From Phoronis australis (taxonomy: Eukaryota; Phoronida; Phoronidae), in NCBI GenBank assembly GCA_002633005.1, contig NMRA01000266.1, positions 396,971 through 460,970 on the forward strand: DNA of 64,000 bases. The letters are read 5' to 3'. A program made the position numbers and the translations under genes. A model generated the notes under the pieces. The model was not told where the DNA came from, did not search any database, and saw only the letters and a program-made list of their open reading frames with translations. This document shows, piece after piece, positions 58,401-64,000 of this stretch. Each line of letters starts with the position of its first letter. The first letter of the stretch is position 1.

Positions 58401-60169
58401 AGGTGGGGGATTACGCGCCGGAATCATGGACGCCCTGGAATATTGGGAACCCCATTTTGGACACCTTATTTTCAAAATCCTGGATAAAGGCCTGTCTCTG
58501 ACCACCGATTTTCTGCCCTGAAGTTTGTGGAGTCTTTGATTACAAGAGTGGCCATTAAGCTGCGTTCCACCAAAATAATTAACTTATGATTTAGACCACT
58601 TACTGGTATAAAATCATAAGACATGGTAACATTTTATATTTAGAGAGGATGAAAATATGTTAGTCATCCGCTTGTTCACCACATTGTTCCCTAAAAACAA
58701 TAAACAAGAGCAAGCTAAAGGTTATTAATTTGTAAAGGTAATTAGAAATAAATGAAAATAATTATAGGAGAGATATATGTACAGCTATATGTTCTCACCT
58801 TGTTCCTAACTCAGTTGAGAAGTTATTTCTCAGTTTGAAGAATGTGACAGTCCCTGTTATTGCTAGAGACCAAGTCCGGTGCACAAAATGACCGGCTGTG
58901 ACAACCCAACATGTAGAATCTGATCTCCAGCGAGAAATTTGAGACCAATTTCATTGCACTAAGTACTGTATACATTCTCCAATTCGTACAGTCTCTAGAA
59001 TTTGGGACATGGGAAATCACTAAAAATTTGAATTTTTTTGGTTCTGTTATTTGGCACAAGGACAATTTTAGCATTCACCATATTTTTGAAACTTCTCTCA
59101 ATGTGTTGTAAATTGAAGAAAGATGGTAATTTTGCCATTTTTCCGGTGATTCTTGAATTTCAGACGGCTAATATTGTCCGTTATGTGAATTTCAGCCAAG
59201 GTCAGATCTTGAGCAAAATAACTGCTTTTTTTCTGTCCCAAATGGGAGTATTTTCACCGTAGTTGAAATCAAAAGTAACACTTCTGCTTTATGTCGTGGA
59301 AACCAGAGCTGTGATAGACTTGTGGATTATTATATTGACCTTTGACATCAGTAATGTATTTGCATTTGTTTTCCCAAACACAGTCTTTGTTTTTGCTGTT
59401 ATCGATATTTGTTGTTTGCTGGTCACCTCTTGTTATAATTTCCACAAGATTTGCGTAGCCTTGACAGTTGCGGCATCGGACCGTCGTCTAAACAGTTTCA
59501 TTCTCTGAAAACAATTCATCAAAAAATAGTGAAATCATTGACTTTTACGGCGCACAAAAAACGTCCATTTCTTTTCCAGTTCAAGTCCAACCCTAGTAAG
59601 ATGGCTTCAGTGATTGGTTGGATGGTGGTCATGGGAGATAACCCTTTACAGCCTGACGCCTTTCAGCTCACAGATCCAGTTAAGGGTACGTTCCTGGTGT
59701 TCTAAGGTGGTTGTAAATTATGGATGTCACACTGATCTAGTTGGTCTGTGTAACTAAACACATCTTTACTAGGGGTTTATGATTCTGGCTGAGAGATCAT
59801 TGTTTAATTACCCCTGTGGATCCATGAATAGATGAGAGGGGGGGAAATGTGAAGTGTGTCTAATGGAGAGTGCCAAATTTAAAGTCTACCCTCTAGATAG
59901 ACTGGGGTGCTGTTCTACAAGGACAGCAAACTGTTTGAGAACACATGATCAGTAGTCACTATGTCTTTCAACACATCAACCTTGACCCCTGCTCGGTGTA
60001 TGAAGTCCGTGGCCAATCAGTAACTAGCATGTTGCCAATTATTGCAGGTAACGTGTACAAGTTCCGTGCTGGCACGCAAGCGCAGGCTCTGGAATGGTGT
60101 AAGCAGCTGACCTCGGCAACACGCAGTCTACAGAATAGACCGCCACGCAATCTCATGTCTTTCGAATGA
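25008..60169 (+). CDS. RALGPS: RalGPS-family Ral guanine-nucleotide exchange factor (16 exons, first exon inferred)
   Basis: Joined exons: 25008-25012, 40343-40529, 46158-46271, 49745-49795, 50221-50304, 50766-50855, 51684-51776, 52540-52663, 53798-53929, 54810-54903, 55602-55784, 55951-56099, 56778-56947, 57829-57921, 59580-59685, 60048-60169. All introns are GT/AG and all phases agree, giving 598 residues; vertebrate RALGPS1/2 are near 560-580. The RasGEF domain spans about residues 86-325, from [10 protein letters not shown] through [15 protein letters not shown] and MNNILRII to [16 protein letters not shown] linker with HRKSRSLG and HLLDDSV follows, then a PH domain at about 474-585 ([23 protein letters not shown]) and the family-typical end NLMSFE. 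The family loads GTP onto RalA/RalB at membranes, with the PH domain as membrane anchor. The linker lacks the PxxP SH3-binding motif usual in vertebrate members. It resembles both RALGPS1 and RALGPS2 and is probably the single pre-duplication orthologue; that is inference. Confidence 0.93.
25517..25540 (+). repeat. (GCACCG)4 microsatellite
   Basis: Four perfect hexamers, GC-rich in an AT-rich setting, about 500 bases downstream of the proposed exon 1. Confidence 0.9.
26161..26240 (+). repeat. 20-base repeat with 40-base higher order
   Basis: Four units alternate as ATGGACCTTGGTCAGYGGTT and ATGGACGTTWGTGAGCRGKW, so types 1 and 3 pair and 2 and 4 pair. Confidence 0.85.
27572..27859 (-). CDS. 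Unrecognised antisense open frame in RalGPS intron 1
   Basis: 95 codons from an ATG, with the frame open a further 22 codons upstream. The start is hydrophobic ([13 protein letters not shown]), and a mixed-composition stretch follows. A donor-like GTAAGC occurs late in the frame and an acceptor-like TTCCAG upstream of the ATG, so it could be one exon of a nested gene or a decayed gene copy. No family is recognised. It may be chance. Confidence 0.12.
   Translation of the reverse strand: MVALLILGAHGFFCSSHGPQDPLKVGEFHLKVTYASVLDDLGCQITPIKFEPEYVSKNLNALQRTPAFHSPVCQTLHVIFPLRSKHDNDFKTCNN
28390..28403 (+). promoter_or_regulatory. CTCF-like site
   Basis: CCACCAGGTGGCAC fits the full CTCF core consensus CCASYAGRKGGCRS without mismatch. 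It lies in RalGPS intron 1. Occupancy cannot be judged from sequence. Confidence 0.35.
29525..30001. mobile_element. MITE with TTAA-type target site
   Basis: The ends are imperfect inverted repeats (left GGCCCTTTCATATTGACTTA; right, read inward, GGGCCTTTCATACTAACGTC). The left flank is TTAA and the right is TCAA, consistent with a once-duplicated TTAA target (piggyBac or Kolobok-like). The motif TTCATACTG recurs inside on both arms. No open frame. It lies in RalGPS intron 1. Confidence 0.65.
30296..30405 (+). repeat. ~21-base tandem repeat
   Basis: Degenerate units of GGAAGACAATGTTYTRTCAT, four to five copies, directly left of the probable foldback element. Confidence 0.7.
30408..30835. mobile_element. 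Probable foldback element with TGTAAACGG motifs
   Basis: The left part has GTGTAAACGG and several TGACACGG-type motifs. The right part (about 30745-30795) carries GTGTAAACGGCC, TTGACACGGGTCAATTTG and CCGTGTCAG, whose complements match left-hand motifs such as CTGACACAGAGTAAATTGAC. The boundaries are uncertain. A ~21-base tandem repeat (30296-30405) abuts it on the left. Confidence 0.4.
31814..31880 (+). repeat. 17-18-base tandem repeat
   Basis: Four units of AGCTGAAGCAGACGTAA. Confidence 0.85.
34323..34370 (+). repeat. 16-base tandem repeat, three units
   Basis: GCCTGASATATTCTTG occurs three times without a gap. Confidence 0.85.
36473..36604. mobile_element. Foldback element enclosing a tRNA 3'-half-like sequence
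   Basis: An 18-base terminal inverted repeat, ATTTAAGTCGTGTCTGCA (36473-36490) with its complement at 36587-36604 (one mismatch), brackets the element. Inside, CCTGGGTTCGAGTCCCGG (36507-36524) is a complete T arm with a Pol III B box, followed by an acceptor-like TCGGGGCGG. No matching A box or 5' half is present. Near the right end CCAACAGATGGCG resembles a CTCF core. Confidence 0.6.
40343..40529 (+). CDS. RALGPS: RalGPS exon 2 (N-terminal extension)
   Basis: The acceptor TTGCAG and donor ACG|GTAAAC bound a frame that is open throughout. It begins one base into a codon and ends on a codon boundary, as exon 3 requires. It encodes 62 residues beginning [11 protein letters not shown], rich in Arg, Asp and Ser, with an R-x-x-S site (KRSVS). 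Vertebrate RalGPS proteins have no such segment that I recognise. The exon is very rich in CpG (22 in 187 bases) compared with its surroundings. Its membership in this gene rests on strand, order and phase. Confidence 0.65.
42038..42125 (+). mobile_element. tRNA 5'-half-like fragment (SINE remnant)
   Basis: TAGCTCAGTGGTGAGAGCAT has a D arm and A box typical of a tRNA 5' half, preceded by GGTCCTCAA in the acceptor position. The similarity stops after the anticodon arm, and there is no T arm or B box. The following bases include GCCATCTGCTGG (42109-42120), a CTCF-like core on the minus strand. Confidence 0.5.
43326..43766 (-). CDS. Unrecognised antisense open frame in RalGPS intron 2
   Basis: The longest open frame of the window: about 146 codons from a non-ATG start and open for 11 codons further upstream. 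The predicted chain is basic and looks helical ([20 protein letters not shown]) and not low-complexity. No family is recognised, and no promoter, good ATG or splice sites were found. At this base composition a chance frame of this length in 64 kb is quite possible. It could also be a transposon-derived fragment. Confidence 0.15.
   Translation of the reverse strand: MLTVKDLSTSQLVRHPRFNFETLHRQTLGMPLHTNMFFRATWLHQANDVMLQRLLQNSIKPGSRVQSKQKISRCRREFNANTARRLIRYIFQKELVSNYVEKLQRLIPTLYSWLHSKQSEASSLGNTASPIRRLAQMPRVGFHVYC
46158..46271 (+). CDS. RALGPS: RalGPS exon 3 (start of RasGEF domain)
   Basis: 38 whole codons lie between TTTCAG and GTAAGT. The exon carries the family signature [19 protein letters not shown], which opens the catalytic domain. 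An internal ATG (RMNKSYD) could serve as a start for a shorter isoform of vertebrate-like design. Confidence 0.93.
47461..47890. repeat. Foldback-like cluster of GACCAAAATTTATCAC motifs
   Basis: Four or five degenerate copies of ACCAAAATTTATCACGTC run on the + strand at 47461-47580. Similar motifs run the opposite way at about 47815-47885 (GTGATAAGTTTTCG, TTAAATTTTGGTCC). It lies in RalGPS intron 3 and has no coding potential I can support. Confidence 0.4.
49404..49453 (+). repeat. (AAT)n microsatellite
   Basis: About 16 AAT units with one interruption (ATG), in RalGPS intron 3, 290 bases upstream of exon 4. Confidence 0.9.
49745..49795 (+). CDS. RALGPS: RalGPS exon 4
   Basis: 17 whole codons, [17 protein letters not shown], between TTTCAG and GTAGGT. 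This matches the RalGPS stretch SQITLMDxPVFKAIQPE in the N-terminal part of the RasGEF domain. It is too short to be found by open-frame length and is recognised by homology and phase. Confidence 0.95.
50221..50304 (+). CDS. RALGPS: RalGPS exon 5
   Basis: 28 whole codons from ELASCKW to FTRRFNH, between CTCCTCAG and GTAAGT, matching the RalGPS run ELASCGW...APNVVAFTRRFNQV. The last 24 bases and the donor are repeated downstream in a 51-base period. The frame stays open through the copies, so use of the second donor at 50356 would add 17 residues in frame. Confidence 0.95.
50281..50433 (+). repeat. 51-base tandem repeat spanning the exon 5 donor
   Basis: The units begin at 50281 (exonic), 50332 and 50383, each with TCGTTYACAYGGC. 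The first two also share the donor GTAAGTAA. The third has lost the donor. A further partial copy begins at 50500. A related inverted copy ends near 50564, so that GTTCACATGG and CCATGTGAAC pair. Confidence 0.8.
50766..50855 (+). CDS. RALGPS: RalGPS exon 6
   Basis: 30 whole codons, starting [20 protein letters not shown] and ending HFIKIGK, between TTTCAG and GTAGGT. This is the conserved FWVVREIL...LKIRAEVLSHFIK helix region of the catalytic domain. Confidence 0.95.
50980..51270 (+). repeat. ~24-base minisatellite in RalGPS intron 6
   Basis: About twelve degenerate units of the type TATTTATAAATGGTCTCATTG. Because the period is near 24, long open frames appear on both strands (repeats of FINT on the minus strand). 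These are by-products, not genes. Confidence 0.75.
51684..51776 (+). CDS. RALGPS: RalGPS exon 7 (catalytic core)
   Basis: 31 whole codons, [19 protein letters not shown] then [12 protein letters not shown], between TTTCAG and GTAAGT. The [25 protein letters not shown] run is the most conserved block of RasGEF domains, lining the nucleotide-exchange site. A ~71-base tandem repeat begins just after the donor. Confidence 0.96.
51790..51931 (+). repeat. 71-base tandem duplication after exon 7
   Basis: Two copies begin GCTGTGGTG at 51790 and 51861, share ACTGTCAAGTGCCAAG and end in GTGTGACTTGTG. They start 13 bases after the exon 7 donor. Confidence 0.75.
52540..52663 (+). CDS. RALGPS: RalGPS exon 8
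   Basis: 41 codons plus one base, from [19 protein letters not shown] to KLPCIPYLG, between TTTCAG and GTAGGT. It matches the RalGPS run RKDKTTFEKLxxLMS...IPYLG, which precedes the Ras-contacting helical hairpin region. Confidence 0.95.
53431..53493 (+). repeat. 21-base tandem repeat, three units
   Basis: ATGTGACCCAGGGTKAATGTC occurs three times, in RalGPS intron 8. Confidence 0.85.
53798..53929 (+). CDS. RALGPS: RalGPS exon 9
   Basis: Two bases complete the split Gly, then 43 codons, [17 protein letters not shown] to [16 protein letters not shown], then one base. The acceptor is TTGCACAG and the donor GTCAGT. The LxDLIYIDxAxPxSG and MNNILRII runs are typical of RalGPS. Confidence 0.95.
54135..54552. 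repeat. Large near-palindrome (~190-base arms) in RalGPS intron 9
   Basis: The left arm, from AAGGTACCTAAACTAC, is mirrored by the right arm ending in GTAGTTTAGGTACCTT. The inner ends CCGCCAAACACGG (54311-54323) and CCGTGTTTGGCGG (54378-54390) pair perfectly around a ~54-base loop. Each arm is itself built of degenerate ~20-base units of the type GACTCACAAACACGGGCAC. The transcribed intron would form a long imperfect hairpin. Confidence 0.85.
54810..54903 (+). CDS. RALGPS: RalGPS exon 10 (end of RasGEF domain)
   Basis: Acceptor GCTTCCAG, donor GTAAGT. Encodes [20 protein letters not shown] then [10 protein letters not shown] with a split Lys. The [15 protein letters not shown] segment closes the catalytic domain in vertebrate RALGPS1 and RALGPS2 with near identity. 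Confidence 0.96.
55453..55639 (+). repeat. 37-base tandem repeat spanning the exon 11 acceptor
   Basis: CAG-(A/G)TTRTCRCTCARAATATA recurs with the base after CAG at 55455, 55492, 55529, 55566 and 55602, so the spacing is 37, 37, 37, 36. The last unit contains the real exon start. The units at 55455 and 55566 are in frame with exon 11 and the frame is open across the array. Confidence 0.88.
55602..55784 (+). CDS. RALGPS: RalGPS exon 11 (linker)
   Basis: One base completes Lys, then 60 codons starting LSLKIEPP and ending HRKSRSLGT, then two bases. LSLKIEP and HRKSxSLG are conserved RalGPS marks; the rest is a low-complexity Ser/Thr linker. The acceptor is the last of five copies of a 37-base tandem unit, each containing a CAG that resembles a 3' splice site. 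Only this copy gives the conserved LSLKIEP. Confidence 0.93.
55951..56099 (+). CDS. RALGPS: RalGPS exon 12 (linker)
   Basis: Acceptor CATTCTAG, donor CAG|GTGTGT. Joining gives SLGTNFLLTS, against SLGYNFIHKM in vertebrate RALGPS2, and the conserved [12 protein letters not shown] Ser/Glu-rich end follows. The last ~49 bases and donor are imperfectly repeated directly downstream. Confidence 0.92.
56051..56224 (+). repeat. Tandem duplication of exon 12 end and donor
   Basis: GAAGAGTCAATCCAG...GGTGCTACAG|GTGTGTGGAGTC is followed 86 bases on by GAAGTGAATCCAG...GGTGGTACAA|GTGGGCGGAGTC. Both continue into TTTAGTGAGTGAC or TTTAATGAGTGAC. The second copy has an extra GAGAGCTGTCTGGT. A TAG lies between the copies in frame. 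Confidence 0.75.
56778..56947 (+). CDS. RALGPS: RalGPS exon 13 (acidic linker and start of PH domain)
   Basis: Acceptor TCTGCAG, donor GTGAGT. The first two thirds are acidic and Ser-rich ([18 protein letters not shown]) and not conserved. The end, [15 protein letters not shown], matches the first PH-domain strand of RalGPS (xLRRKTLLKEGKKP). Confidence 0.93.
57064..57166. mobile_element. Foldback hairpin element, copy D
   Basis: Arms TAGTCTGATATAACGTG...GCATTTTGAGAACC and GGTTCTCAAAATGC...CACGTTATCATCAGACTA pair over nearly their whole length. The loop TTTTCTCCACTGAATAATAGG matches copy B. It lies in RalGPS intron 13. Confidence 0.72.
57829..57921 (+). CDS. RALGPS: RalGPS exon 14 (PH domain)
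   Basis: 31 whole codons, [31 protein letters not shown], between CTTCCAG and GTAAGT. This is the W-x-RYW...LLYY strand pair of the PH domain, as in RALGPS (ASWTKYWAALCGTQLFYYAAKSL). Confidence 0.94.
59580..59685 (+). CDS. RALGPS: RalGPS exon 15 (PH domain)
   Basis: 35 codons plus one base, [20 protein letters not shown] then [15 protein letters not shown], between TTTTCCAG and GTACGT. It matches the RALGPS2 run [26 protein letters not shown]. Confidence 0.95.
60048..60169 (+). CDS. RALGPS: RalGPS exon 16 (end of PH domain, stop)
   Basis: Acceptor ATTGCAG; two bases complete Gly, then 39 codons and [23 protein letters not shown] is the last PH strand and C-terminal helix with its conserved Trp. 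The protein ends NLMSFE, the family-typical terminus. Confidence 0.96.
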
Positions 60170-61459
60170 CACGAAGTTGGAAACGGCTTCGTGCCTGAAG
60201 GTCAAAGTCACACGGACCCTTTTTCCTTCCATGGCTTTGTGATGCCGATGATGTCAACCTTATGATGTCCGCGTGTAAGCATGCTTTTGGACGCAGTAGT
60301 TCTCAAAAAATTTGACACACGGCCTGTCATCAAAGAATTAACGGATTGCAAAGGAAATATTTCCATCTAATTTACCGATTCACAGGCAAGTTTTGAGTTT
60401 TGTTGCCGATTTCGACATATCTTTGATGAAAGGCTTAATCTTACAATTATTCACCATCTTTAATAGAAATTTACTGGTATTGAACGATCTAGTCAGTCCG
60501 TGACGGTAATGGGAGACGGAGTGTAGTATCAAAATTTCTGGTTTGTGAAACTTAGGTCGATAGCAAGTATCACTTAAGAGCACCATACACTTTATTAAAT
60601 TTATCCGGGAATCCTGTTGTTCTCATGGCAACAATCAAACTTTAGATTTATAGACTTTAGAGAAGTTTCGAGAAGTTGGTCCCTGTTCTCAATTTGCCAT
60701 AAGTATCGTTTCATAGCTTGTTATTCTTTGGAATCCTGAACGGAGTTAGTCATTCTATATTTTGACTGGATTTTCTGAGGCTACACCTTGTTCTTGGAAT
60801 ATTTTGTTCTCTAATTTGTTTGGCAGTATTTACAGTTGTCTGTTATATAAGTTTGTCGTCAATTCCACAGTGATACTGAGTCATTGAGAGAGCGAGGGAG
60901 TTTGTGATGAGAGACATCTGGTGATCATTCTGTTTACTATAAATGAAGTGTAGAAGTTAAACTGAAATAGTCCGAGATTTTGTTGCAGTAGATGATTGCC
61001 TGAGAATAGTTCGAAGGGTCTGGTCCTGTCTTGTAGCACCTCCTTGTGGTGACGGTGTGTAACTATTCTTGAAATTGGCCGCAAGTTGATGAAGTCCCTT
61101 CTTCTGCAACTGTATGCTATATTTTATTGAATGTTTGACCCATATATATTAATTTATTTTCATTTTGACTTGACACATAAAATCTGTACATTTATCTGAA
61201 AGTCATTCTTGGACTCGATTTTTACAAAAAATTGATTTTAATGACTGGTGTGATTCTTCGTGTCGGTAAAGATAATCACATTTTTAGGCATTGTTTGAAT
61301 TGTCTTATCGCACATCGCCACTTTAATAGAGTGTGGCAAGTGAGAGCCTCAAATTGCTGTATTTTTGGTGACACATTCGACAATTACATTGTGTCAGTTA
61401 TGAAGTTATTTTGGGAGACTTCCGGTGTGCTTCTTTGAAACAGTAGTTGCATGTTGGGA

Positions 61460-61651
61460 TTGCAGCATTGGTATGCAAGATGATACAATAGTATGTAGTG
61501 AATGTTACATTGCAAAATATTGTATCATATTGTGTTTACTCTTTGCTAGTCAGGGTTGCAACATCAGTACGCAAGGTGACTCAATATTATGTAATGAATT
61601 TTACATTGCAGTACATTGCATCATGTTGTATATGTTCTGTGCTTGCCGGTG
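61460..61651 (+). repeat. 96-base tandem duplication in the RalGPS 3' UTR
   Basis: The units begin TTGCARCATYRGTAYGCAAG at 61460 and 61556 and share TTACATTGCA and ATTGTATCAT/ATTGCATCAT. A decayed third start (GCAACATAGTGTCAG) follows. Confidence 0.7.
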
Positions 61652-62171
61652 TGTCGCAACATAGTGTCAGTCATCTATGTTGCTTTTTATGTTCCATCAT
61701 ATTGTATTCTGTTGTACTGGTGAATACTTTGGGTCTTGAATACTTTGGGTCTTTGTGTCAGGATTCCTGCAAGGGCATACAACACTTTACAACATCATGT
61801 AATGTTTGTTGCAGTGCATCATATTGTATTGTATTGTATCGTGTTGTACTCGATTTTACTGTGATTTTAAGGTGGCTGTATTTTGTCTTCCTTGATTGAG
61901 CACGTCTCTATCATTTTTCTTGTCATAATCATGTCACGGTTAGAAGGCGTCATCAGCAAATGGCAAAGTCTCAAGATGTTCTCCGTCGGAACTCTTGGAT
62001 GATTGAAGTTCCTGATTAACATCCTTGGGTGCGCAATTTTGTTCTTTTGCCAAACCCTCTGTGGTAAAGTGAAAATGAAAATAATGCTTATGACCCGATT
62101 CCGTCTTCTGTAACTGTGCTAATTTGCAATGCATTGTGGGGAAAATGATGCATTGAATTTGGTGGTATTAT

Positions 62172-62191
62172 CTATATATATATATATATAT
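62172..62191 (+). repeat. (TA)n microsatellite
   Basis: A run of TA about 60 bases before the poly(A) signal. Confidence 0.9.
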
Positions 62192-62249
62192 TTTGTTATT
62201 GTTCCTTTCTGAGGTTGTATATATTGTATAAACTGTAAAATAATTACTG

Positions 62250-62255
62250 AATAAA
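62250..62255 (+). terminator. Poly(A) signal AATAAA
   Basis: A canonical hexamer, followed within ~25 bases by a T-rich stretch. It is the first AATAAA I see after the RalGPS stop codon. A weaker ATTAAA at 60594-60599 could give a short 3' UTR of about 0.45 kb. Confidence 0.5.
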
Positions 62256-62275
62256 GTAGACATTTTAATTTAATT

Positions 62276-64000
62276 CTTGTAGTTTCTGTTTGAATTGTAA
62301 TTCGCAAAGTGTACATATTGTTCGATGATCAAGCGTAAAACACCCGCACATATGAAATGGAAATCACGTGATTTTGCAATGTGGTCCCAATCGTAATAAC
62401 ATCCCAGATTGCACGAGATGACATTATTTCAACTTGTAACCTTCCAAAAAACAAGTTTAATGTGATTTTTTTGTCAGTTTTGCTTGCAAAACTCAAGTTC
62501 AGTTACTTTCAGGTGAATTTTGTGAAATGTTTTAAATGAACGTACTTCCAAGATGGGCCTCACTTTAATGACTCATGAAGCATTCCTGGATAAAATTTAC
62601 ACTTTTTCCTGAATCGGAACGGACAATCTAACATAATAATTCATAAAAAATACCAATATAAAAAATAATTGCAGGTGGTCTGATACACGTTGTACCAGAC
62701 GTGCGCAGGCCTTGCATGAGGGCCCATTGCACTGATCACCTGAAAATATTTTTATGGTTTAATTATTAATATATGGTTAAAACCGAGCTGAGGAGCTAGA
62801 AAAATGGCTCAAGGGTTTAGCAGTGTGACATGGTGGGACTTGAACCCACAACCTCGAGTAAGGAAAGCAGGCACTTATCAACCAGGCCACACTGCCTCCT
62901 CTTAAAAAAAATACCAATTCAGTAATAATATCAACATTGTATTGCAAAGCTTAAAATGACATAATTCAAATTGAACAGTTAACTCACAATTTACACAATT
63001 CGCATCAAATTCTAACTAAAATCTTACAAAAATATGACTTCATTTTGCAATCGGGTACGTGATACTTAAAATCTTTCCAGCACCTAAAACTGGCGACCAA
63101 AAAGGCGCAATGACTTCCCATCGGCATACAATAATGCTAGTATAAATATCACTAAAACTACTGGGCAAAGGATGTGGGTTGAGCTGCTTAACATTTCTGT
63201 TAACAAGGATTACCTAAGGGACATTCTCATCAATTTCGTACAGAAATAATTGCCAAAAAAGGTCTTTTTTCATTTTTGAAGGCTTCTAAAAATGTGAATG
63301 CTCACAAATTTTCAGAATAACTATCAGATGGTTGCTAAGGTACAAATCATATATGTTACAGAAATAGAATAAAATAAAATTCATTGGTTGGCCATATCCT
63401 ACCCTAAACTGGCGAGACGAGTAAGATTAAGCATTGTGGCATGTTTTCCCATCAATACATGAATTCTTCTTGAAGTTTGACATAAAAATTCCCCATCGTG
63501 TTATGTAACGGCTCACATCATGACAACTATATACACAGATTCAGACCCCTACGTCTATGTTCCAAGAGGCGTCTATGATCAGACATTGGCACTTGTGCTT
63601 ATACACAATTTTTTTTGAGTAAAATCACATTTGACAGTCATGCTCCAGATATAGGCGCACCTGTTTATTTTTTAAATATTCTCAGCTATTTGAATTGTGG
63701 AATATAATAAAGAATCTTGCGACCGATGAAGGCTTTAATAATCCACAAACACCTATTGCATGAGCTGGCATTAAATTATTTTAAAACTTAACTTTAAATA
63801 CCAACTGTTTTTCAGTTGGAAAGTGTTGGTATTTTCACCGATTTTTATAGAAATGTAATTATTATTACTCACTTAAGTCAATCACAAGTTTCTTTAATGT
63901 AAGTCCGCACTATGTACAGTAAAAATTCTTCAATTTGAGACAAAACTATGACCTAAAATTGCTATGTTTCGGGGTCGTTATGCAAATCTGGAACATATTT
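62276..64000. other. Region downstream of RalGPS
   Basis: AT-rich, with no open frame of note. Only the minus-strand tRNA-derived element stands out. Confidence 0.6.
62820..62896 (-). mobile_element. tRNA-derived SINE or tRNA pseudogene
   Basis: Read on the minus strand, it has an A box (TGGCCTGGTTGA, 62889-62878), a B box (GGTTCAAGTCC, 62846-62836) and a perfect T stem GTGGG/CCCAC. The acceptor-like ends GCAGTGT/ACACTGC also pair. Seven extra bases separate the T arm from the acceptor strand and the anticodon arm does not fold, so it is not a functional tRNA. Confidence 0.55.

Larger units (their letters stand above)
60170..62275 (+). other. RALGPS: RalGPS 3' UTR
   Basis: From the TGA to about 20 bases past AATAAA at 62250-62255 there is no other gene. 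The stretch is AT-rich. It includes a 96-base tandem duplication (61460-61651), a TA run (62172-62191) and one UGUAUAUA (62216-62223) that fits the Pumilio recognition element. The end is inferred from the poly(A) signal only. Confidence 0.55.

Noticed and set aside
62820-62896. Functional tRNA gene on the minus strand
   Set aside because: The A and B boxes and T arm are present, but the anticodon arm does not fold and seven extra bases separate the T arm from the acceptor strand.
1-64000. CRISPR arrays, operons or bacterial genes
   Set aside because: The tandem repeats lack unique spacers of constant length, and the window has spliced animal exons, so prokaryotic features are not expected.

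Overview
This is a window of animal (metazoan) nuclear DNA. It is AT-rich, dense in small repeats, and carries one long gene on the + strand whose short exons sit between GT/AG introns. The exons spell out a Ral guanine-nucleotide exchange factor of the RalGPS family: a RasGEF (CDC25) catalytic domain, a serine-rich linker and a C-terminal PH domain. The sequence does not name the species. An invertebrate, possibly a non-vertebrate deuterostome, fits the intron density, gene size and short foldback elements, but this is inference.

Layout. About 1-24.7 kb: no coding region I can support. It holds a hAT-like DNA transposon (6205-7417), two ~100-bp foldback elements and part of a third, a duplicated ~260-bp segment and several minisatellites. 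About 24.7-25.0 kb: a CCAAT/TATA core promoter followed by a short first exon that would end in ATG-AG at a good splice donor. This fits the phase of the next exon exactly. 25.0-46.2 kb: two long introns around one CpG-rich coding exon (40343-40529). They contain a TTAA-type MITE, tRNA-derived fragments and two antisense open frames. 46.2-60.2 kb: fourteen exons whose phases all match. 60.2-62.3 kb: a long 3' UTR ending in AATAAA. 62.3-64 kb: no gene, only a tRNA-derived element on the minus strand.

The exon chain sums to 1797 coding bases, or 598 residues plus stop. Exons 3-16 (534 codons plus stop) are strongly supported by matching phase and by recognisable RalGPS sequence throughout. Exon 2 is likely and exon 1 is a specific hypothesis.

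The most unusual feature is that three exon boundaries of this one gene are copied in tandem, splice site included: the donor of exon 5 (51-bp period), the acceptor of exon 11 (37-bp period, five copies) and the donor of exon 12 (~86-bp shift). In the first two cases some duplicate sites keep the reading frame open, so they could give in-frame insertions in the catalytic domain or linker. The gene's introns also hold a ~420-bp near-palindrome and copies of a hairpin element whose arms differ between copies but stay self-complementary.
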